Positions 42,493 through 52,203 are shown, counted from the first letter of the stretch. The stretch is 64,000 bases of DNA from Leptofilum sp041748655 (GCA_041748655.1 JBGTCV010000144.1:1-64000), one strand, 5' to 3'. A program made the numbers and translations. Notes: generated by a model from the letters alone, not told the origin.

Positions 42493-45174
42493 TTACAACG
42501 AGGCCAGGCGTTCTGACAGCCCGTTCTGGCTGGCTTGTAGATCGGCCAGCTTTTCCCGCTCTTTTTGTACGACGGCTTCGGGCGCTTTTTGGGCAAACGG
42601 GCTGTTGAGCAAGCCAGAAACGCGCTGGATTTGCTGCGCCAGGTCGGCCAGCTCTTTGCTGAGCCGTTCCCGCTCCTTGTCCAGATCCACCAGACCCGCC
42701 AGCGGCAGATACGCGGTGATTTCGCCCAGGGAGAGGGTGATGGCCTGCTCGGGGGCAACGGCCGTTTCCGCCACCACCAGTTCGTTTTCATCCAGCCGCG
42801 CCAGAAAGCAGAGAATCGGCTTTTGCTCGTTGATGAAGGCCGTTTTGTCGCCGGTGCTGAGAACGGCCGTAATCCACTTGCCCGGCTCCACGTTGTTATC
42901 TGCCCGCGCCCCGCGAATCAAGCGTACCAGCTCGCGCAGCCGCTCAAAATCGGCCGCGGCTTCGGGATATTTGGCCCCAGCGGCGGGCCAATCGGCGATG
43001 ATGAGCGCCTCCGCCCACCCTTCGGCGGGTACGATGCTTAAATCGGCCGTCTCAAACGCCTGCTTCAGCTGCTGCCACGTCTCTTCGGTGACGTAGGGGA
43101 TGTAGGGGTGGAGCAGCCGCAGGCAGTTGTCCAGCACCTGCCGCAGTACGGCGAGCGTCGTCCAGGCGCGCGTACCGCCCTCACGGAGCTGCACTTTGGC
43201 CAGCTCCACGTACCAGTCGGCAAAATCACCCCAGAGGAAGTCGTACACCTGCCGCCCCGCCTCGCCAAAGTTGTAGCTGTCCATCAGGCGATTTGTTGTT
43301 TCCGTCACGTCGCTGAGGCGGGTGAGAATCCAGCGGTCGGCGGCGGTGTAGTCGGGCGCATTGGTGGCGTCGGCTTTAGTCGCCTTGTCCAGGTTGGCGG
43401 TGATGAAGCGAGCGGTGTTCCAGATTTTGTTGGCGAAGTTGCGGTTGCTTTCCACCTTAGAGAGCGCCAGATTGAGGTCGTTGCCGGGCGTGCCGCTGGT
43501 GAGCAGGGTAAAGCGCAGGGCGTCGGTGCCCAGTTCGCCCATTACCTCCAATGGATCGGTCACGTTGCCGTATGATTTGCTCATTTTACGGCCGTGTTCA
43601 TCCCGCACCAGCCCATGCAAATAGATCGTGTGGAACGGTATGTCGTTGGTGAAAAGCAGACCAGACATCACCATGCGCGCCACCCAAAAGAACAAAATGT
43701 CGTAGCCGGTTTCCATCACGTCGGTGGGGTAGAAACGCTGCAAATCGGGCGTATTTTCTGGCCAGCCCAGCGTGGAGAAGGGCCACAGGCCGCTGCTGAA
43801 CCAGGTATCCAGCACGTCCGGGTCCTGGGTGAGGGTGATATTCTCGCCGTACTTTGCCTGGGCTTCGGCCAACGCTTCGGCTTCGCTGTGAGCCACAATC
43901 ACTTTTTCGGGATCGTCATTGACGTACCAGGCGGGGATGCGGTGGCCCCACCAAAGCTGGCGGCTGATGCACCACGGTTTAATATTTTCCAGCCAGTTGT
44001 CCCAAATTTTAACAAAGCGCTCCGGCACGATGCGAATGCGGCCGCGATGCACGGCGTCCAGCCCCATTTTGGCGGCGGGTTCCATATTGACAAACCATTG
44101 ACGGCTCACCAGTGGCTCGATGACTTCGCCCCCCCGCTGGCTGCGCGGCACGTTGAGGGTGTGCGGCTTTGTTTCCAGGGTCAGCCCGGCGGCTGCCATA
44201 TCGGCCCACAGCTTTTTACGGCAGGCAAAGCGCTCCAGCCCGGCGTATTCACCCGCGTTTTCGTTGAGGGTGGCGTCTTTGTTCATCACGTTAATGATCG
44301 CCAACCCGTGCCGCTGACCAATTTCAAAGTCGTTTGGGTCGTGGCCGGGGGTAATTTTGAGCGCCCCGGTGCCAAAGCTCATATCGACATAGGCGTCGGC
44401 GATGATGGGAATTTCCCGGTTGAGCATGGGGACGAGGGCGGTTTTGCCGACAAATTGGGCGTACCGCTCGTCGTCGGGATGGACGGCAACGGCCGTATCC
44501 CCCAAAATCGTCTCCGGGCGGGTGGTGGCGACGGGCAAAAAGCCGCCCTCTTTCACGGGATATTTAAAGTGGTACATCAGCCCTTGTTCTTCGCTGTACT
44601 CTACTTCGAGGTCGGAAACGGCCGTTTGCAGCCCCGGCGACCAGTTCACCAGATACTCAGCCCGGTAAATCAGCCCCATGCGGTAGAGGCGCACAAACGC
44701 CTCCTTTACCGCCTCAGACAGCCCCTCGTCCAGGGTAAACCGCTCGCGGTCCCAATCGCAAGAAGCGCCCAGGCGGCGCAGCTGATTGGTGATATGGCCA
44801 CCATACTTTTTCTTCCAGGCCCAGGTGCGCTCCAGAAACGCCTCGCGGCCAATTTCCTGGCGAGAACTGCCTTCGCTGACCAACAATTTTTCCACCTGAA
44901 GCTGCGTAGCGATGCCCGCGTGGTCAGTGCCGGGCACCCAGAGCGCAGCAAAGCCCTGCATCCGCGCCCGGCGAATCATCAAATCCTCCAGGGCGACAAA
45001 CATGGCGTGCCCCATGTGCAGTTCGCCGGTGACGTTGGGCGGCGGGATGGAAATGACAAACGGTTTGGCGTCGGCGGGGCGAGCTTCTGGCTTGAACCAG
45101 CCGTTTTCTTGCCACCACTGGTAAAGTCGCTCTTCGGTGCTGCTAAAATCGTATGCTTTGGGCATGTCGGTCAT
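42493..45174 (-). CDS. valS: Valyl-tRNA synthetase
   Basis: An 893-residue class I synthetase charging tRNA-Val. The HIGH motif appears as PPPNVTGELHMGHAM (~residue 50), the editing-domain motif TTRPETILGDTAVAVHP follows, and KMSKS is in GRKMSKSYGN. Anticodon-binding and C-terminal coiled-coil domains (LDKERERLSKELADLAQQI) complete it. The length is normal. A T-box-type leader upstream on the same strand indicates control by uncharged tRNA-Val. Confidence 0.97.
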   Translation of the reverse strand: MTDMPKAYDFSSTEERLYQWWQENGWFKPEARPADAKPFVISIPPPNVTGELHMGHAMFVALEDLMIRRARMQGFAALWVPGTDHAGIATQLQVEKLLVSEGSSRQEIGREAFLERTWAWKKKYGGHITNQLRRLGASCDWDRERFTLDEGLSEAVKEAFVRLYRMGLIYRAEYLVNWSPGLQTAVSDLEVEYSEEQGLMYHFKYPVKEGGFLPVATTRPETILGDTAVAVHPDDERYAQFVGKTALVPMLNREIPIIADAYVDMSFGTGALKITPGHDPNDFEIGQRHGLAIINVMNKDATLNENAGEYAGLERFACRKKLWADMAAAGLTLETKPHTLNVPRSQRGGEVIEPLVSRQWFVNMEPAAKMGLDAVHRGRIRIVPERFVKIWDNWLENIKPWCISRQLWWGHRIPAWYVNDDPEKVIVAHSEAEALAEAQAKYGENITLTQDPDVLDTWFSSGLWPFSTLGWPENTPDLQRFYPTDVMETGYDILFFWVARMVMSGLLFTNDIPFHTIYLHGLVRDEHGRKMSKSYGNVTDPLEVMGELGTDALRFTLLTSGTPGNDLNLALSKVESNRNFANKIWNTARFITANLDKATKADATNAPDYTAADRWILTRLSDVTETTNRLMDSYNFGEAGRQVYDFLWGDFADWYVELAKVQLREGGTRAWTTLAVLRQVLDNCLRLLHPYIPYVTEETWQQLKQAFETADLSIVPAEGWAEALIIADWPAAGAKYPEAAADFERLRELVRLIRGARADNNVEPGKWITAVLSTGDKTAFINEQKPILCFLARLDENELVVAETAVAPEQAITLSLGEITAYLPLAGLVDLDKERERLSKELADLAQQIQRVSGLLNSPFAQKAPEAVVQKEREKLADLQASQNGLSERLASL

Positions 45175-45253
45175 GGTTGTTTCCTTCCAATCTTTTATCT
45201 ATGGCAACAACGAATTTGAGTAAATAACGAATTTTTTTGCATTGGTCAACAAA

Positions 45254-45352
45254 AAATTGAACCGCAAAGGACGCGAAGAACGCAAAGATTTCTCCTAAAT
45301 CTCTCTGTGAAGCTCTGTGTCTTCTCTGCGCATCTCTGTGTAACTTTCTTTT
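45254..45352. repeat. Composite GCAAAG / CTCTGTG repeat in the valS leader
   Basis: ACCGCAAAGGACGCGAAGAA and CGCAAAG are followed by CTCTCTGTGAAGCTCTGTG and CTTCTCTGCGCATCTCTGTG. It joins two word families seen separately elsewhere (11131 and 22882). It lies between the T-box terminator and the valS start codon. Confidence 0.65.
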
Positions 45353-45426
45353 GACCCTTACAAAATAACGAATTTTGGGGCGGTCCAAATTCGTTTGTTA
45401 CTTAAATTCGTTGTTGTCACCAGTTT

Positions 45427-45640
45427 TACAAAATAAAAAGCTCTCATCCTATCATCAAGGACGAGAGCTTGGATTCTCACGCGGTACCACCTTGGTTCCC
45501 GTTGCCAATGAGCAGTATTCAGTAGGTCAGTGATCAGTTTTAAAGTTTATACTGATTACTGTTTACTGATAACCGATTACTGAAAAAGGGCACTCAGCTA
45601 AGCGTTAACGGGCTTTCCCGGTTTCAGTTATCAGTAGGTC
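45427..45640 (-). promoter_or_regulatory. T-box leader of valS (antiterminator/terminator clear, Stem I not found)
   Basis: Read on the minus strand, AACCAAGGTGGTACCGCG and TGAGAATCC form the T-box and antiterminator core. They are followed by a terminator stem AAGCTCTCGTCCTT/AGGATGAGAGCTT and a T run (45433-45470). Further 5', GGGAAAGCCCGTTAACGC and GCTGAGTGCCC resemble the Stem II/III region. Between the parts, and upstream to the iolB stop at 45720, lie only TACTGATTACTG-type repeats. I find no Stem I with a valine specifier codon. Confidence 0.82.
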
Positions 45641-45719
45641 AGTATTCAGTGGGTCAGTATTCAGCTTAACAGTTTTTACTGATTACTGTTTACTGATTAC
45701 TGTTTACTGTTTACCGAAA

Positions 45720-46535
45720 TCAGTGTCCCAAATCCCGCAGCATGGAGACCGTTTTGCTGACCCAGCCCACGTTGGCATCTTCGACCACGGCTTGCGTGCG
45801 GTGGTTTCCCGCCAGGAACCAGAGGTAGTAGGTGGTATAACCCGGCGCGCTGGCGACGGTGTGGTAGCCGTTGGGCATCATCAAAATAGTGTTGTTGCGC
45901 ACGGTGTAGCCGGTATCCACCTCGTCGTTGTAAAAACGAGTCAGGCCAAAGCCATCCCCCGGATTCACTTTGAAGAAGTACATTTCTTCGTGATGCGCTT
46001 CGCGAGGCAGGTCATCTACTTCGTGTTTGTGTGGTGGGTAAGTGCTCCAGTTGCCGGACGGGGTGTAGGTTTCGCCGACGATGAGGCGGGCGGCGGGCTG
46101 ATCTGGCTGGCTGGTGGCCGTGAGAATCTGGTGGAAGCTGCGGCTGAAGTTGGCTGCGCCCCACACGCCGCTGGTCACCTGGTCTGGCCCGATGACATAC
46201 GGGTCTGCTGCCAGATCGCTGGGGGCGCTGCACAGACCGACTTCTAAACGGCCGTTTGCCACAATCGTGTAATCCGCCCCACAAGGGATGTATACAGAAT
46301 GGGGCTTCCCGGCAAAAACGTTGGGCCTGCCGCCGATTTGGGAGAAGGAACGGCCGTTCACCTCAAACGACCCCTTGCCACCCAAAATCACCGCCAGCAG
46401 TTCCCGCTCACCGCTGTTTCCCTGGTAAGATTCCCCCGCCGCCAGGCTGAGCAATTGAAAATCCAGCAGATGGCAGGGATTCGTTGGTAGTGTGTTCAAA
46501 CCACTCTGGGTCGGGACAGTTGCAAAATAAGACAT
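45720..46535 (-). CDS. iolB: 5-deoxy-glucuronate isomerase
   Basis: A 271-residue bicupin of the KduI/IolB family acting in myo-inositol catabolism. The metal-binding histidine cluster is PPHKHEVDDLPREAHHEEMYFFKV. The C-terminal cupin has MMPNGYHTVASAPGYTTYYLWFLAG. KduI (pectin-derived sugars) is an alternative, but the 'APGYTTYYLWFLAG' end is IolB-like. No other iol gene is present in the window. The neighbouring GH105 and sugar importer suggest a uronate/rhamnogalacturonan or inositol-related diet. Confidence 0.85.
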   Translation of the reverse strand: MSYFATVPTQSGLNTLPTNPCHLLDFQLLSLAAGESYQGNSGERELLAVILGGKGSFEVNGRSFSQIGGRPNVFAGKPHSVYIPCGADYTIVANGRLEVGLCSAPSDLAADPYVIGPDQVTSGVWGAANFSRSFHQILTATSQPDQPAARLIVGETYTPSGNWSTYPPHKHEVDDLPREAHHEEMYFFKVNPGDGFGLTRFYNDEVDTGYTVRNNTILMMPNGYHTVASAPGYTTYYLWFLAGNHRTQAVVEDANVGWVSKTVSMLRDLGH

Positions 46536-46560
46536 CGTTATCCTTTCTCAATAAGAAATG

Positions 46561-46611
46561 GGACACAGATAAACACAGATTTGATTCTTTTATCTGTGTT
46601 TATCTGTGTCC
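46561..46611. repeat. Perfect 20-bp-stem hairpin of the ACAGATAAACACAGAT family
   Basis: GGACACAGATAAACACAGAT (46561-46580) pairs exactly with ATCTGTGTTTATCTGTGTCC (46592-46611) over an 11-nt loop. It lies between GH105 and iolB. Confidence 0.9.
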
Positions 46612-46627
46612 AAAATTCTTCACTCTT

Positions 46628-47773
46628 TTAAATTTGGCTGGTGGTTGCTATAGCCAGTTCCATTTCAACGGCAGCGTTCAGAAAAGCGCCAACGCCGTGT
46701 AAATCATTGGTGATGATGGGCTCATTGACATAATATTCAAATGAGCCATCCCGATAAGGCACGCCGCCCAGCCCAGCTGTCGAACAGACGCCGTGCAGGT
46801 CAACCCGCCCTTCCTCGTCGGTGGTGACGAGATTGTGCAGCAGGCCATTAAAGGCGCTGTTGGCCACCGTCAGCCAGCCTGGCTCCAAATACCCCTGGCG
46901 CACTCCTTTCGCCATAGCATAGACAAACATGCAGGAACCGGAGGCTTCCAGATAGTTGCCGGGCCGGTCGTTATGGTCCAACACCTGCCACCAGAGGCCG
47001 GTGGTTTTATCCTGAAAGTGGGAAACGGCCGTTAACGTCCGCACCAATATCTTGATAAATTCTGGTCGGGCAGGATGGTCAAAAGGGAAGACGTCCAGCA
47101 CATCCGCCAGAGCCATCACATACCAGCCGATGGCCCGGCTCCAGAAGTGGGGGGAGCAACCCGAAGCGGGATTGGCCCAGGGCATCTGGCGGCTTTCGTC
47201 CCAGGCATGGTACAGCAGCCCAGTTTGTGGATCGCGGGTGTGTTTTTCAAGTGTCAGGAACTGGAAAGCGACGTCGTCGAACGCTTCTGGTTCCTCAAAT
47301 TCTGCCGCATATTCGGCATAAAACACCGATCCCATGTAGATGCCGTCCAGCCACATCTGGTTGGGGTAGATTTTTTTGTGCCAGAAGCCACCTTCGGTGG
47401 TGCGTGGCTGGTGCCTCAGCTGTTGGCGCAGCCGGTCTATTGCCTGGCGGTAGCGTGGCTCGCCCGTTTCCCGGTACAGGGGAAAGAGCAGCTTGCCAGG
47501 GTTAATCTGATCGATGTTGTATTCATCTTCTCGGTAGGTTCGGATTTCGCCGCTGGGAGTCACAAACTGATCAACATACGCCTGGAGAGTTTGCCAGTAA
47601 CGGCCGTTTCCCGTCATCTGCCACAAGTGATAGATCCCCTTAAACAACAGCCCGTGCTTGTAATGCCAGCGGCTTTGGTCCATGTCGTACCGGGCCAGCG
47701 CCGAAGCGGCAATCCGCTGCGACCAGGACGGCTCGGTAAGTGGCGTTGTAGGGCTTGTCAGGCGGTGTTCCAT
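46628..47773 (-). CDS. Glycoside hydrolase family 105 (unsaturated rhamnogalacturonyl hydrolase-like)
   Basis: A 381-residue (alpha/alpha)6-barrel enzyme of the GH88/GH105 group, which removes unsaturated uronic acid from pectic oligosaccharides after lyase cleavage. Diagnostic segments are NQMWLDGIYMGSVFYAEYA with the catalytic Asp, LLYHAWDESRQMPWANPASGCSPHFWSRAIGWY, and SGSCMFVYAMAKGVR. No signal peptide is seen, so it acts in the cytoplasm on imported oligosaccharides. It is flanked by iolB and an ABC sugar importer on the same strand. Confidence 0.9.
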   Translation of the reverse strand: MEHRLTSPTTPLTEPSWSQRIAASALARYDMDQSRWHYKHGLLFKGIYHLWQMTGNGRYWQTLQAYVDQFVTPSGEIRTYREDEYNIDQINPGKLLFPLYRETGEPRYRQAIDRLRQQLRHQPRTTEGGFWHKKIYPNQMWLDGIYMGSVFYAEYAAEFEEPEAFDDVAFQFLTLEKHTRDPQTGLLYHAWDESRQMPWANPASGCSPHFWSRAIGWYVMALADVLDVFPFDHPARPEFIKILVRTLTAVSHFQDKTTGLWWQVLDHNDRPGNYLEASGSCMFVYAMAKGVRQGYLEPGWLTVANSAFNGLLHNLVTTDEEGRVDLHGVCSTAGLGGVPYRDGSFEYYVNEPIITNDLHGVGAFLNAAVEMELAIATTSQI

Positions 47774-47893
47774 CTCGAAATCCTTTCGTAGGAGATTGTT
47801 CTTAGCAAGTTTGGTCTGGGCAGGGTTGGAGGTTAGAGCGGCGCAGATCGTCCCCTCTAACCTCCAACGACACCCCCTAAACTATCGACACTT

Positions 47894-49729
47894 TTACTCG
47901 CTTAGCAGTCTGGCATCGAGCAAAATTGCTTTGGCCGAGGCGATGTACTCTTGAGCGCCCAAACTATCCAGTCCGGCCAGATAGCTGGCCCAGTTAGCAT
48001 CGTTCAGCTCTCGTTGAGCCAGTACAAACTGGAGCAGGCCCTCGCTGTAGAAGCGGTCAAAGTCAGCGGCATTATCGGGCGGCAAGATGACCTGAATGCC
48101 ACGGCCGTCTACCCACGGTTGTTCCTGGAAGAAGTTGAGGAAATCCATCGGGTACATGGTACGGCCGTTAGCTGTTTCATAAGTTGGGTAGCGTGCCCGA
48201 ATTTCGGCTGGGCTGTTATAGTACACCAGCTGGTTACGCATTTGGGTAAAGGGCTGCCGTTCTGGCGCCGTGTATGCTGCCGCCGCATCAAGTCCTTCAG
48301 TCGAAATGTCGCCATTGGCATCAATGACGTAGTTGACACCTTCTTCGCCAAAACCGAGCAGCCAGTAACCATCGGTAGCCATCCATTCCAACAGGCGGGC
48401 AATAGCATCCAGCTTGCCCTCATTAGCTGCGTTTTGAGATACCGCAAATATCTGGCCACGCCCAGTGTAAACGCCGTAGGCTGCATCACCATTCGGGCCG
48501 GTGGGCGCTGGCAGCGGAATCCATTCTGCATCAGGGTAGTTTTCATCAAACGGGGCATAGTTGGATTGATTCGTCAAAGCGGCGAAATCTTCCCACATGA
48601 TGCCAAATTGCCCTTGCTTCCAGCGTGCGCGGAACTCATCGCGGCTCAGCGTCGGCCAGTCCGGATCAATAACGCCTGCATCCACCAGGCTCCTCATGTA
48701 AGCCAAGGCTTCGGGATACTGCGCCTCATACACATTCATGCCAAAGTTTTCAGCATCCGAGAAGTTCCAGACACCAGGTACGCCGTAACCGCCGAAAATC
48801 CAATCGAACCGGTTGCCAATGCCCTGACCATTGATAAAACCGCCCACACCGTAGGTATCATTCTGACCATTGCCATCCGGGTCCAGTTCCGTAAAGGCCA
48901 CAGCCACTTCATAGATATCTTCCAAAGTTGTGGGCGTTTCCAGACCCAGGTTGTCTAACCAATCCTTGCGAATTACCAGACCTTCTCGTCTGGGGATGGC
49001 AGGTGGTTCTGGCAGGCCAAACTGCTGACCCACAAAGGTAGACAGGCTAATCGCCAATGGATCGTTGTAATGGAGTTCTGTGCGCTGGGGCATCTTGGGC
49101 ATGATGTCGTTAACGGGAGCCAGCAAGCCTAAATTGGCATACCGGTACAGCGCGCCGCGTGTATCGCCAGTAGAGCTGACCATCTGGAACACGTCGGGCA
49201 GCGCATTGGCGGCCGCAGCAGCATTTAATTTTGCTTCACCGTCTTGGCCGGGCGGGATGATGACATAGCTAAAATTGATGCCCAATTCATCCCGGATAAT
49301 ATCGTAAGCAACCCAATCATCAGGCGGTGGGCCTGCTTCTGTAACGGTAGCCAGCGCCCACAACTCAATATCCACTGGCTCAGCCATCGCGGCCGCCTCA
49401 GCAGCAGCGGTTGCTTCGGCCGCCGCCTGAGCCGCTTCAGCTGCGGCGGCGGTTACGGCGCTTTGGGCTTCTTCCAGCGCCGCTTGCGCTTCCGCTAACT
49501 GTGCTTCCAGAGCAGCCTGTGCTTCTTCATCGCCACTGGCAGCGGCTTCCAACGCAGCGAGAGCGGCATCGGCCGTGGCCTGAGCGTTGGCGGCTGCTGC
49601 CTGGGCTGCATCCAGCTGGCTGGTGTCAATTCCAGCGGTTTCTCCACCCGTACAGGCCACAATCGAAACTATCAACAAGAATATCAAAAACAAGCTAAGC
49701 TTTTTGGCATATTTCTTACCCTTCATCAT
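47894..49729 (-). CDS. Extracellular sugar-binding lipoprotein (family 1) with Ala-rich coiled-coil stalk
   Basis: An approximately 611-residue lipoprotein. The signal KLSLFLIFLLIVSIVAC gives the lipobox Cys. A ~90-residue Ala/Glu-rich heptad region follows (AAQAAAANAQATADAALAALEAAA), forming an extended stalk. From ~100 onward comes a LplA-type solute-binding domain. The AAGGAG Shine-Dalgarno supports the paired ATG at 49729/49726. It is the receptor of the two downstream-named permeases; no ATPase gene is nearby, as is common where one MsmK-like ATPase serves many importers. The stalk is unusual for this family. Confidence 0.87.
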   Translation of the reverse strand: MMKGKKYAKKLSLFLIFLLIVSIVACTGGETAGIDTSQLDAAQAAAANAQATADAALAALEAAASGDEEAQAALEAQLAEAQAALEEAQSAVTAAAAEAAQAAAEATAAAEAAAMAEPVDIELWALATVTEAGPPPDDWVAYDIIRDELGINFSYVIIPPGQDGEAKLNAAAAANALPDVFQMVSSTGDTRGALYRYANLGLLAPVNDIMPKMPQRTELHYNDPLAISLSTFVGQQFGLPEPPAIPRREGLVIRKDWLDNLGLETPTTLEDIYEVAVAFTELDPDGNGQNDTYGVGGFINGQGIGNRFDWIFGGYGVPGVWNFSDAENFGMNVYEAQYPEALAYMRSLVDAGVIDPDWPTLSRDEFRARWKQGQFGIMWEDFAALTNQSNYAPFDENYPDAEWIPLPAPTGPNGDAAYGVYTGRGQIFAVSQNAANEGKLDAIARLLEWMATDGYWLLGFGEEGVNYVIDANGDISTEGLDAAAAYTAPERQPFTQMRNQLVYYNSPAEIRARYPTYETANGRTMYPMDFLNFFQEQPWVDGRGIQVILPPDNAADFDRFYSEGLLQFVLAQRELNDANWASYLAGLDSLGAQEYIASAKAILLDARLLSE

Positions 49730-49855
49730 TCGTTCTCCTTTGCTTAAATAAATTAAGTTGCGTAAAGATGCTGCCAATCGTTTGTAAACAGTGGACCTTC
49801 AACAACAGTGTCCGAATGCCCGGTAGTCTCCGAACGATTGTTAAAAAGAGCAGCG

Positions 49856-50737
49856 TTACTCTTTCACGCCGCCGACCAACGTCCCCTTGGTGAAATAGCG
49901 CTGAATCCATGGATACACCAGGAGCATGGGCAGCATGGTGATGAGTACACCGGCTGCTTTTAACGACTCAATTGAGGTGGAGCTGAACGCGTTGTATTCC
50001 ACGTATTCGTTGAAGCTGGCAGAAATGAGAATATTGCGCAGCAACACCGGCAGTGGCATTAGAGCATTGTTATTCAGGTAAAGAATCGGTGTAAAAAATT
50101 CATTCCAAAAATGGACGGCATAGAATAGGCCAATGGTGAGCATGATGGGCTTGGACAAGGGCAGTATGATTTTTACAAGAACTTGCAGTTCACTGGCTCC
50201 GTCCATACGGGCTGCTTCCTTTAATTCTTCCGGGAGTCCCTGAAAAAAGCTCATCATAATCAAGGTATTCCAGACGCTTACAGCCGGGGGCAAGATGACG
50301 GCCAGAAAGTTGTTGGTCAGGCCCAGGCGGGTGACCAACAAGTAGGTTGGCACCAGCCCTGGATTAAAAAGGAAGGTGAATAAAATGAAGAACAGAATGA
50401 GCTTGCGTCCGGGCAGGCCAGTAACCGACAGACCATAAGCCAGCGGCACTGTCAAAACCAGGCTGATGAAGGTACCGCCGAGGGTGATAATGGCGCTGTT
50501 TCGCATGGCCCGGGGAAACAACGGATGAGAGAGCAGTTGGCGGAATGCCTCGGTGGACCAATCGGCCGGATTCAGAAAAAACGGTACGCCTTGTTGGGTG
50601 TAAACATCCAGCGGCGTAAAGGCTGTAACGATAACCTGCCAGAAGGGCACGACGATGAGTAGCAGGACAATAGTTAGTACCACAACAAGGAAAATTTGGT
50701 AGCTTATAACGTCCCGGGTTTTGTTGCGCAGTATCAT
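49856..50737 (-). CDS. Carbohydrate ABC transporter permease (LplC/MalG-type)
   Basis: A 293-residue permease with six membrane segments. The EAA loop is EELKEAARMDGASELQVLVKIILPLSKPIM, and the C-terminal end YPWIQRYFTKGTLVGGVKE is the standard finish of LplC/CUT1 permeases. ATG 50737 has GGAG 9 bases upstream. It follows the LplB-type permease by 13 bases and precedes the binding-protein gene by about 125 bases. Confidence 0.92.
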   Translation of the reverse strand: MILRNKTRDVISYQIFLVVVLTIVLLLIVVPFWQVIVTAFTPLDVYTQQGVPFFLNPADWSTEAFRQLLSHPLFPRAMRNSAIITLGGTFISLVLTVPLAYGLSVTGLPGRKLILFFILFTFLFNPGLVPTYLLVTRLGLTNNFLAVILPPAVSVWNTLIMMSFFQGLPEELKEAARMDGASELQVLVKIILPLSKPIMLTIGLFYAVHFWNEFFTPILYLNNNALMPLPVLLRNILISASFNEYVEYNAFSSTSIESLKAAGVLITMLPMLLVYPWIQRYFTKGTLVGGVKE

Positions 50738-50750
50738 AGTGGGTTGCTCC

Positions 50751-51749
50751 TTAAAACAGGCTCTGGCCGGCGAGTCGTTTGGCAGCCTGATTCGCCACAA
50801 CAATCAGCACAAGACCAATGACACCTTTGAACAGGCCAACGGCCGTTGCCAGGCTAAACTGGAACTGCAAAATACCCTGCCGGTAGACCCAGGTATCAAT
50901 AATGTCGCCCACGCTGTAGACAGGCACCGAATACAGAACAAAAATCTGGTTAAAGCCTGCGTCCAAAATGTGCCCCAGGCGCAGCAGCGTGACCAAAACA
51001 ATCACAGGGAGGATACCTGGCAGGGAAATGTGCCAGATTCGCCGAAAATGGCTGGCCCCGTCTACCGTGGCCGCTTCATACAAATCCGGGCTGATCGATA
51101 AAAGCGCCGCTAGATAGATAATGGTGCTCCACCCGGTCTCTTTCCAAATGTCAGAGATAACAACCACCGATCGGAACCATTTCGGCGAGGTGAGGAAAGC
51201 AATGGGTTTACCACCAAACGCCTCGATGATGTTATTGATGAGACCATTGTTGGGGGAAAGCAGCAGGAGCAGCACACCAAACATAATGACCCAGGAGAGA
51301 AAGTGGGGCAGATAAACAATGGTTTGCACCACCGTGCGAAACCGCTTGAGCAGCATTTCATGCAGCATTAACGCCAGGATCACAGCCAGGGGGAGCCCTA
51401 AAACCAGTTTCGCGGTGCTGAAGAAGATGGTGTTGGCAATGAGCTGGCTGAAATAGAAAGAGTTGATGAAGGTTTCAAAGTGCGTCAGCCCTACCCAAGG
51501 ACTGCCCCAGACACCCAAAAGTGGCTTGAAATCTTTGAAGGCAATTTGGGCGTTCCACAACGGCCCGTACTTGAAGATTAAAAAGTAAATGAGGGTGGGC
51601 GCCATCAGCAGATACAAAAAACGATTCCGCCAAAAGGCCCGCCAGGCAGGGTGACTGCGGCTGGAAATGGTTATTGAGGGGGAAACGGCCGTTTCCACAA
51701 CAGCATCCGGTTTTTCTTTAGATACAGATTCATCAGCATGGGTTGTCAT
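50751..51749 (-). CDS. Carbohydrate ABC transporter permease (LplB/UgpA-type)
   Basis: A 332-residue permease. It has a hydrophilic N-terminus of ~40 residues containing an ETAV palindrome site, six membrane segments, and the EAA-type loop PDLYEAATVDGASHFRRIWHISLPGILPVI. The last residues VANQAAKRLAGQSLF are typical of LplB. ATG 51749 lies 10 bases after GGAG; an upstream ATG 51770 would add RRRR residues and lacks a good site. It pairs with the next permease for oligosaccharide import. Confidence 0.9.
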   Translation of the reverse strand: MTTHADESVSKEKPDAVVETAVSPSITISSRSHPAWRAFWRNRFLYLLMAPTLIYFLIFKYGPLWNAQIAFKDFKPLLGVWGSPWVGLTHFETFINSFYFSQLIANTIFFSTAKLVLGLPLAVILALMLHEMLLKRFRTVVQTIVYLPHFLSWVIMFGVLLLLLSPNNGLINNIIEAFGGKPIAFLTSPKWFRSVVVISDIWKETGWSTIIYLAALLSISPDLYEAATVDGASHFRRIWHISLPGILPVIVLVTLLRLGHILDAGFNQIFVLYSVPVYSVGDIIDTWVYRQGILQFQFSLATAVGLFKGVIGLVLIVVANQAAKRLAGQSLF

Positions 51750-51997
51750 GGCATTTCTTCTCCGTCTCAACGAATGTCGTGGTTACTGTAGCGCAAAGAA
51801 AAACAGCTTGTCAGGCCTGTCGAGGCCTGAAAATAGACCATTCGTATGCGCTTATTCTAGCAGGGAGGGTTTGGATTATGACGCACAGGGATTGGACAAA
51901 AGCGTTAAAATACGGCCGTTTCTATCATGCAAAAGCAACAAAGAAGGACATGGTTCATTTCAGGCAATCTGTGCTTTACAAATCTAGCAAAAAAGCG

Positions 51998-52081
51998 TGT
52001 CATGCTAAGGTCCTCCGAAGCATCCCGTTCCTCTATGTAAGCGGGATGCTTCGCTCCGAAGACTCCGCTCAGCATGACAAT
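51998..52081. repeat. Long palindromic form of the TGTCATGCTGAGG repeat
   Basis: TGTCATGCTAAGGTCCTCCG and AAGCATCCCG face CGGGATGCTTCG and CTCAGCATGACA, nearly an entire inverted repeat of ~82 bases. The gene-free stretch 51750-52203 also contains the word tract at 52148. Apart from these I see no feature in it beyond a possible importer promoter. Confidence 0.75.
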
Positions 52082-52147
52082 CTTCGGACTAATTTGTAAA
52101 GGACAACTTCTACTTTTTGAACCATGCCCAAAGAAGCAATAGGACGC

Positions 52148-52195
52148 CGATTAAAAAGAAAAAATCTGCGTTAATCTGTGTTTATCTGCGTCCTA
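52148..52195. repeat. TCTGCGTTAATCTGTG word cluster
   Basis: ATCTGCGTTAATCTGTG and TTTATCTGCGTCC belong to the CAGATT/AATCTG family, next to the end of the hybrid sensor gene. Confidence 0.6.
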
Positions 52196-52203
52196 TTCTC
52201 TGG

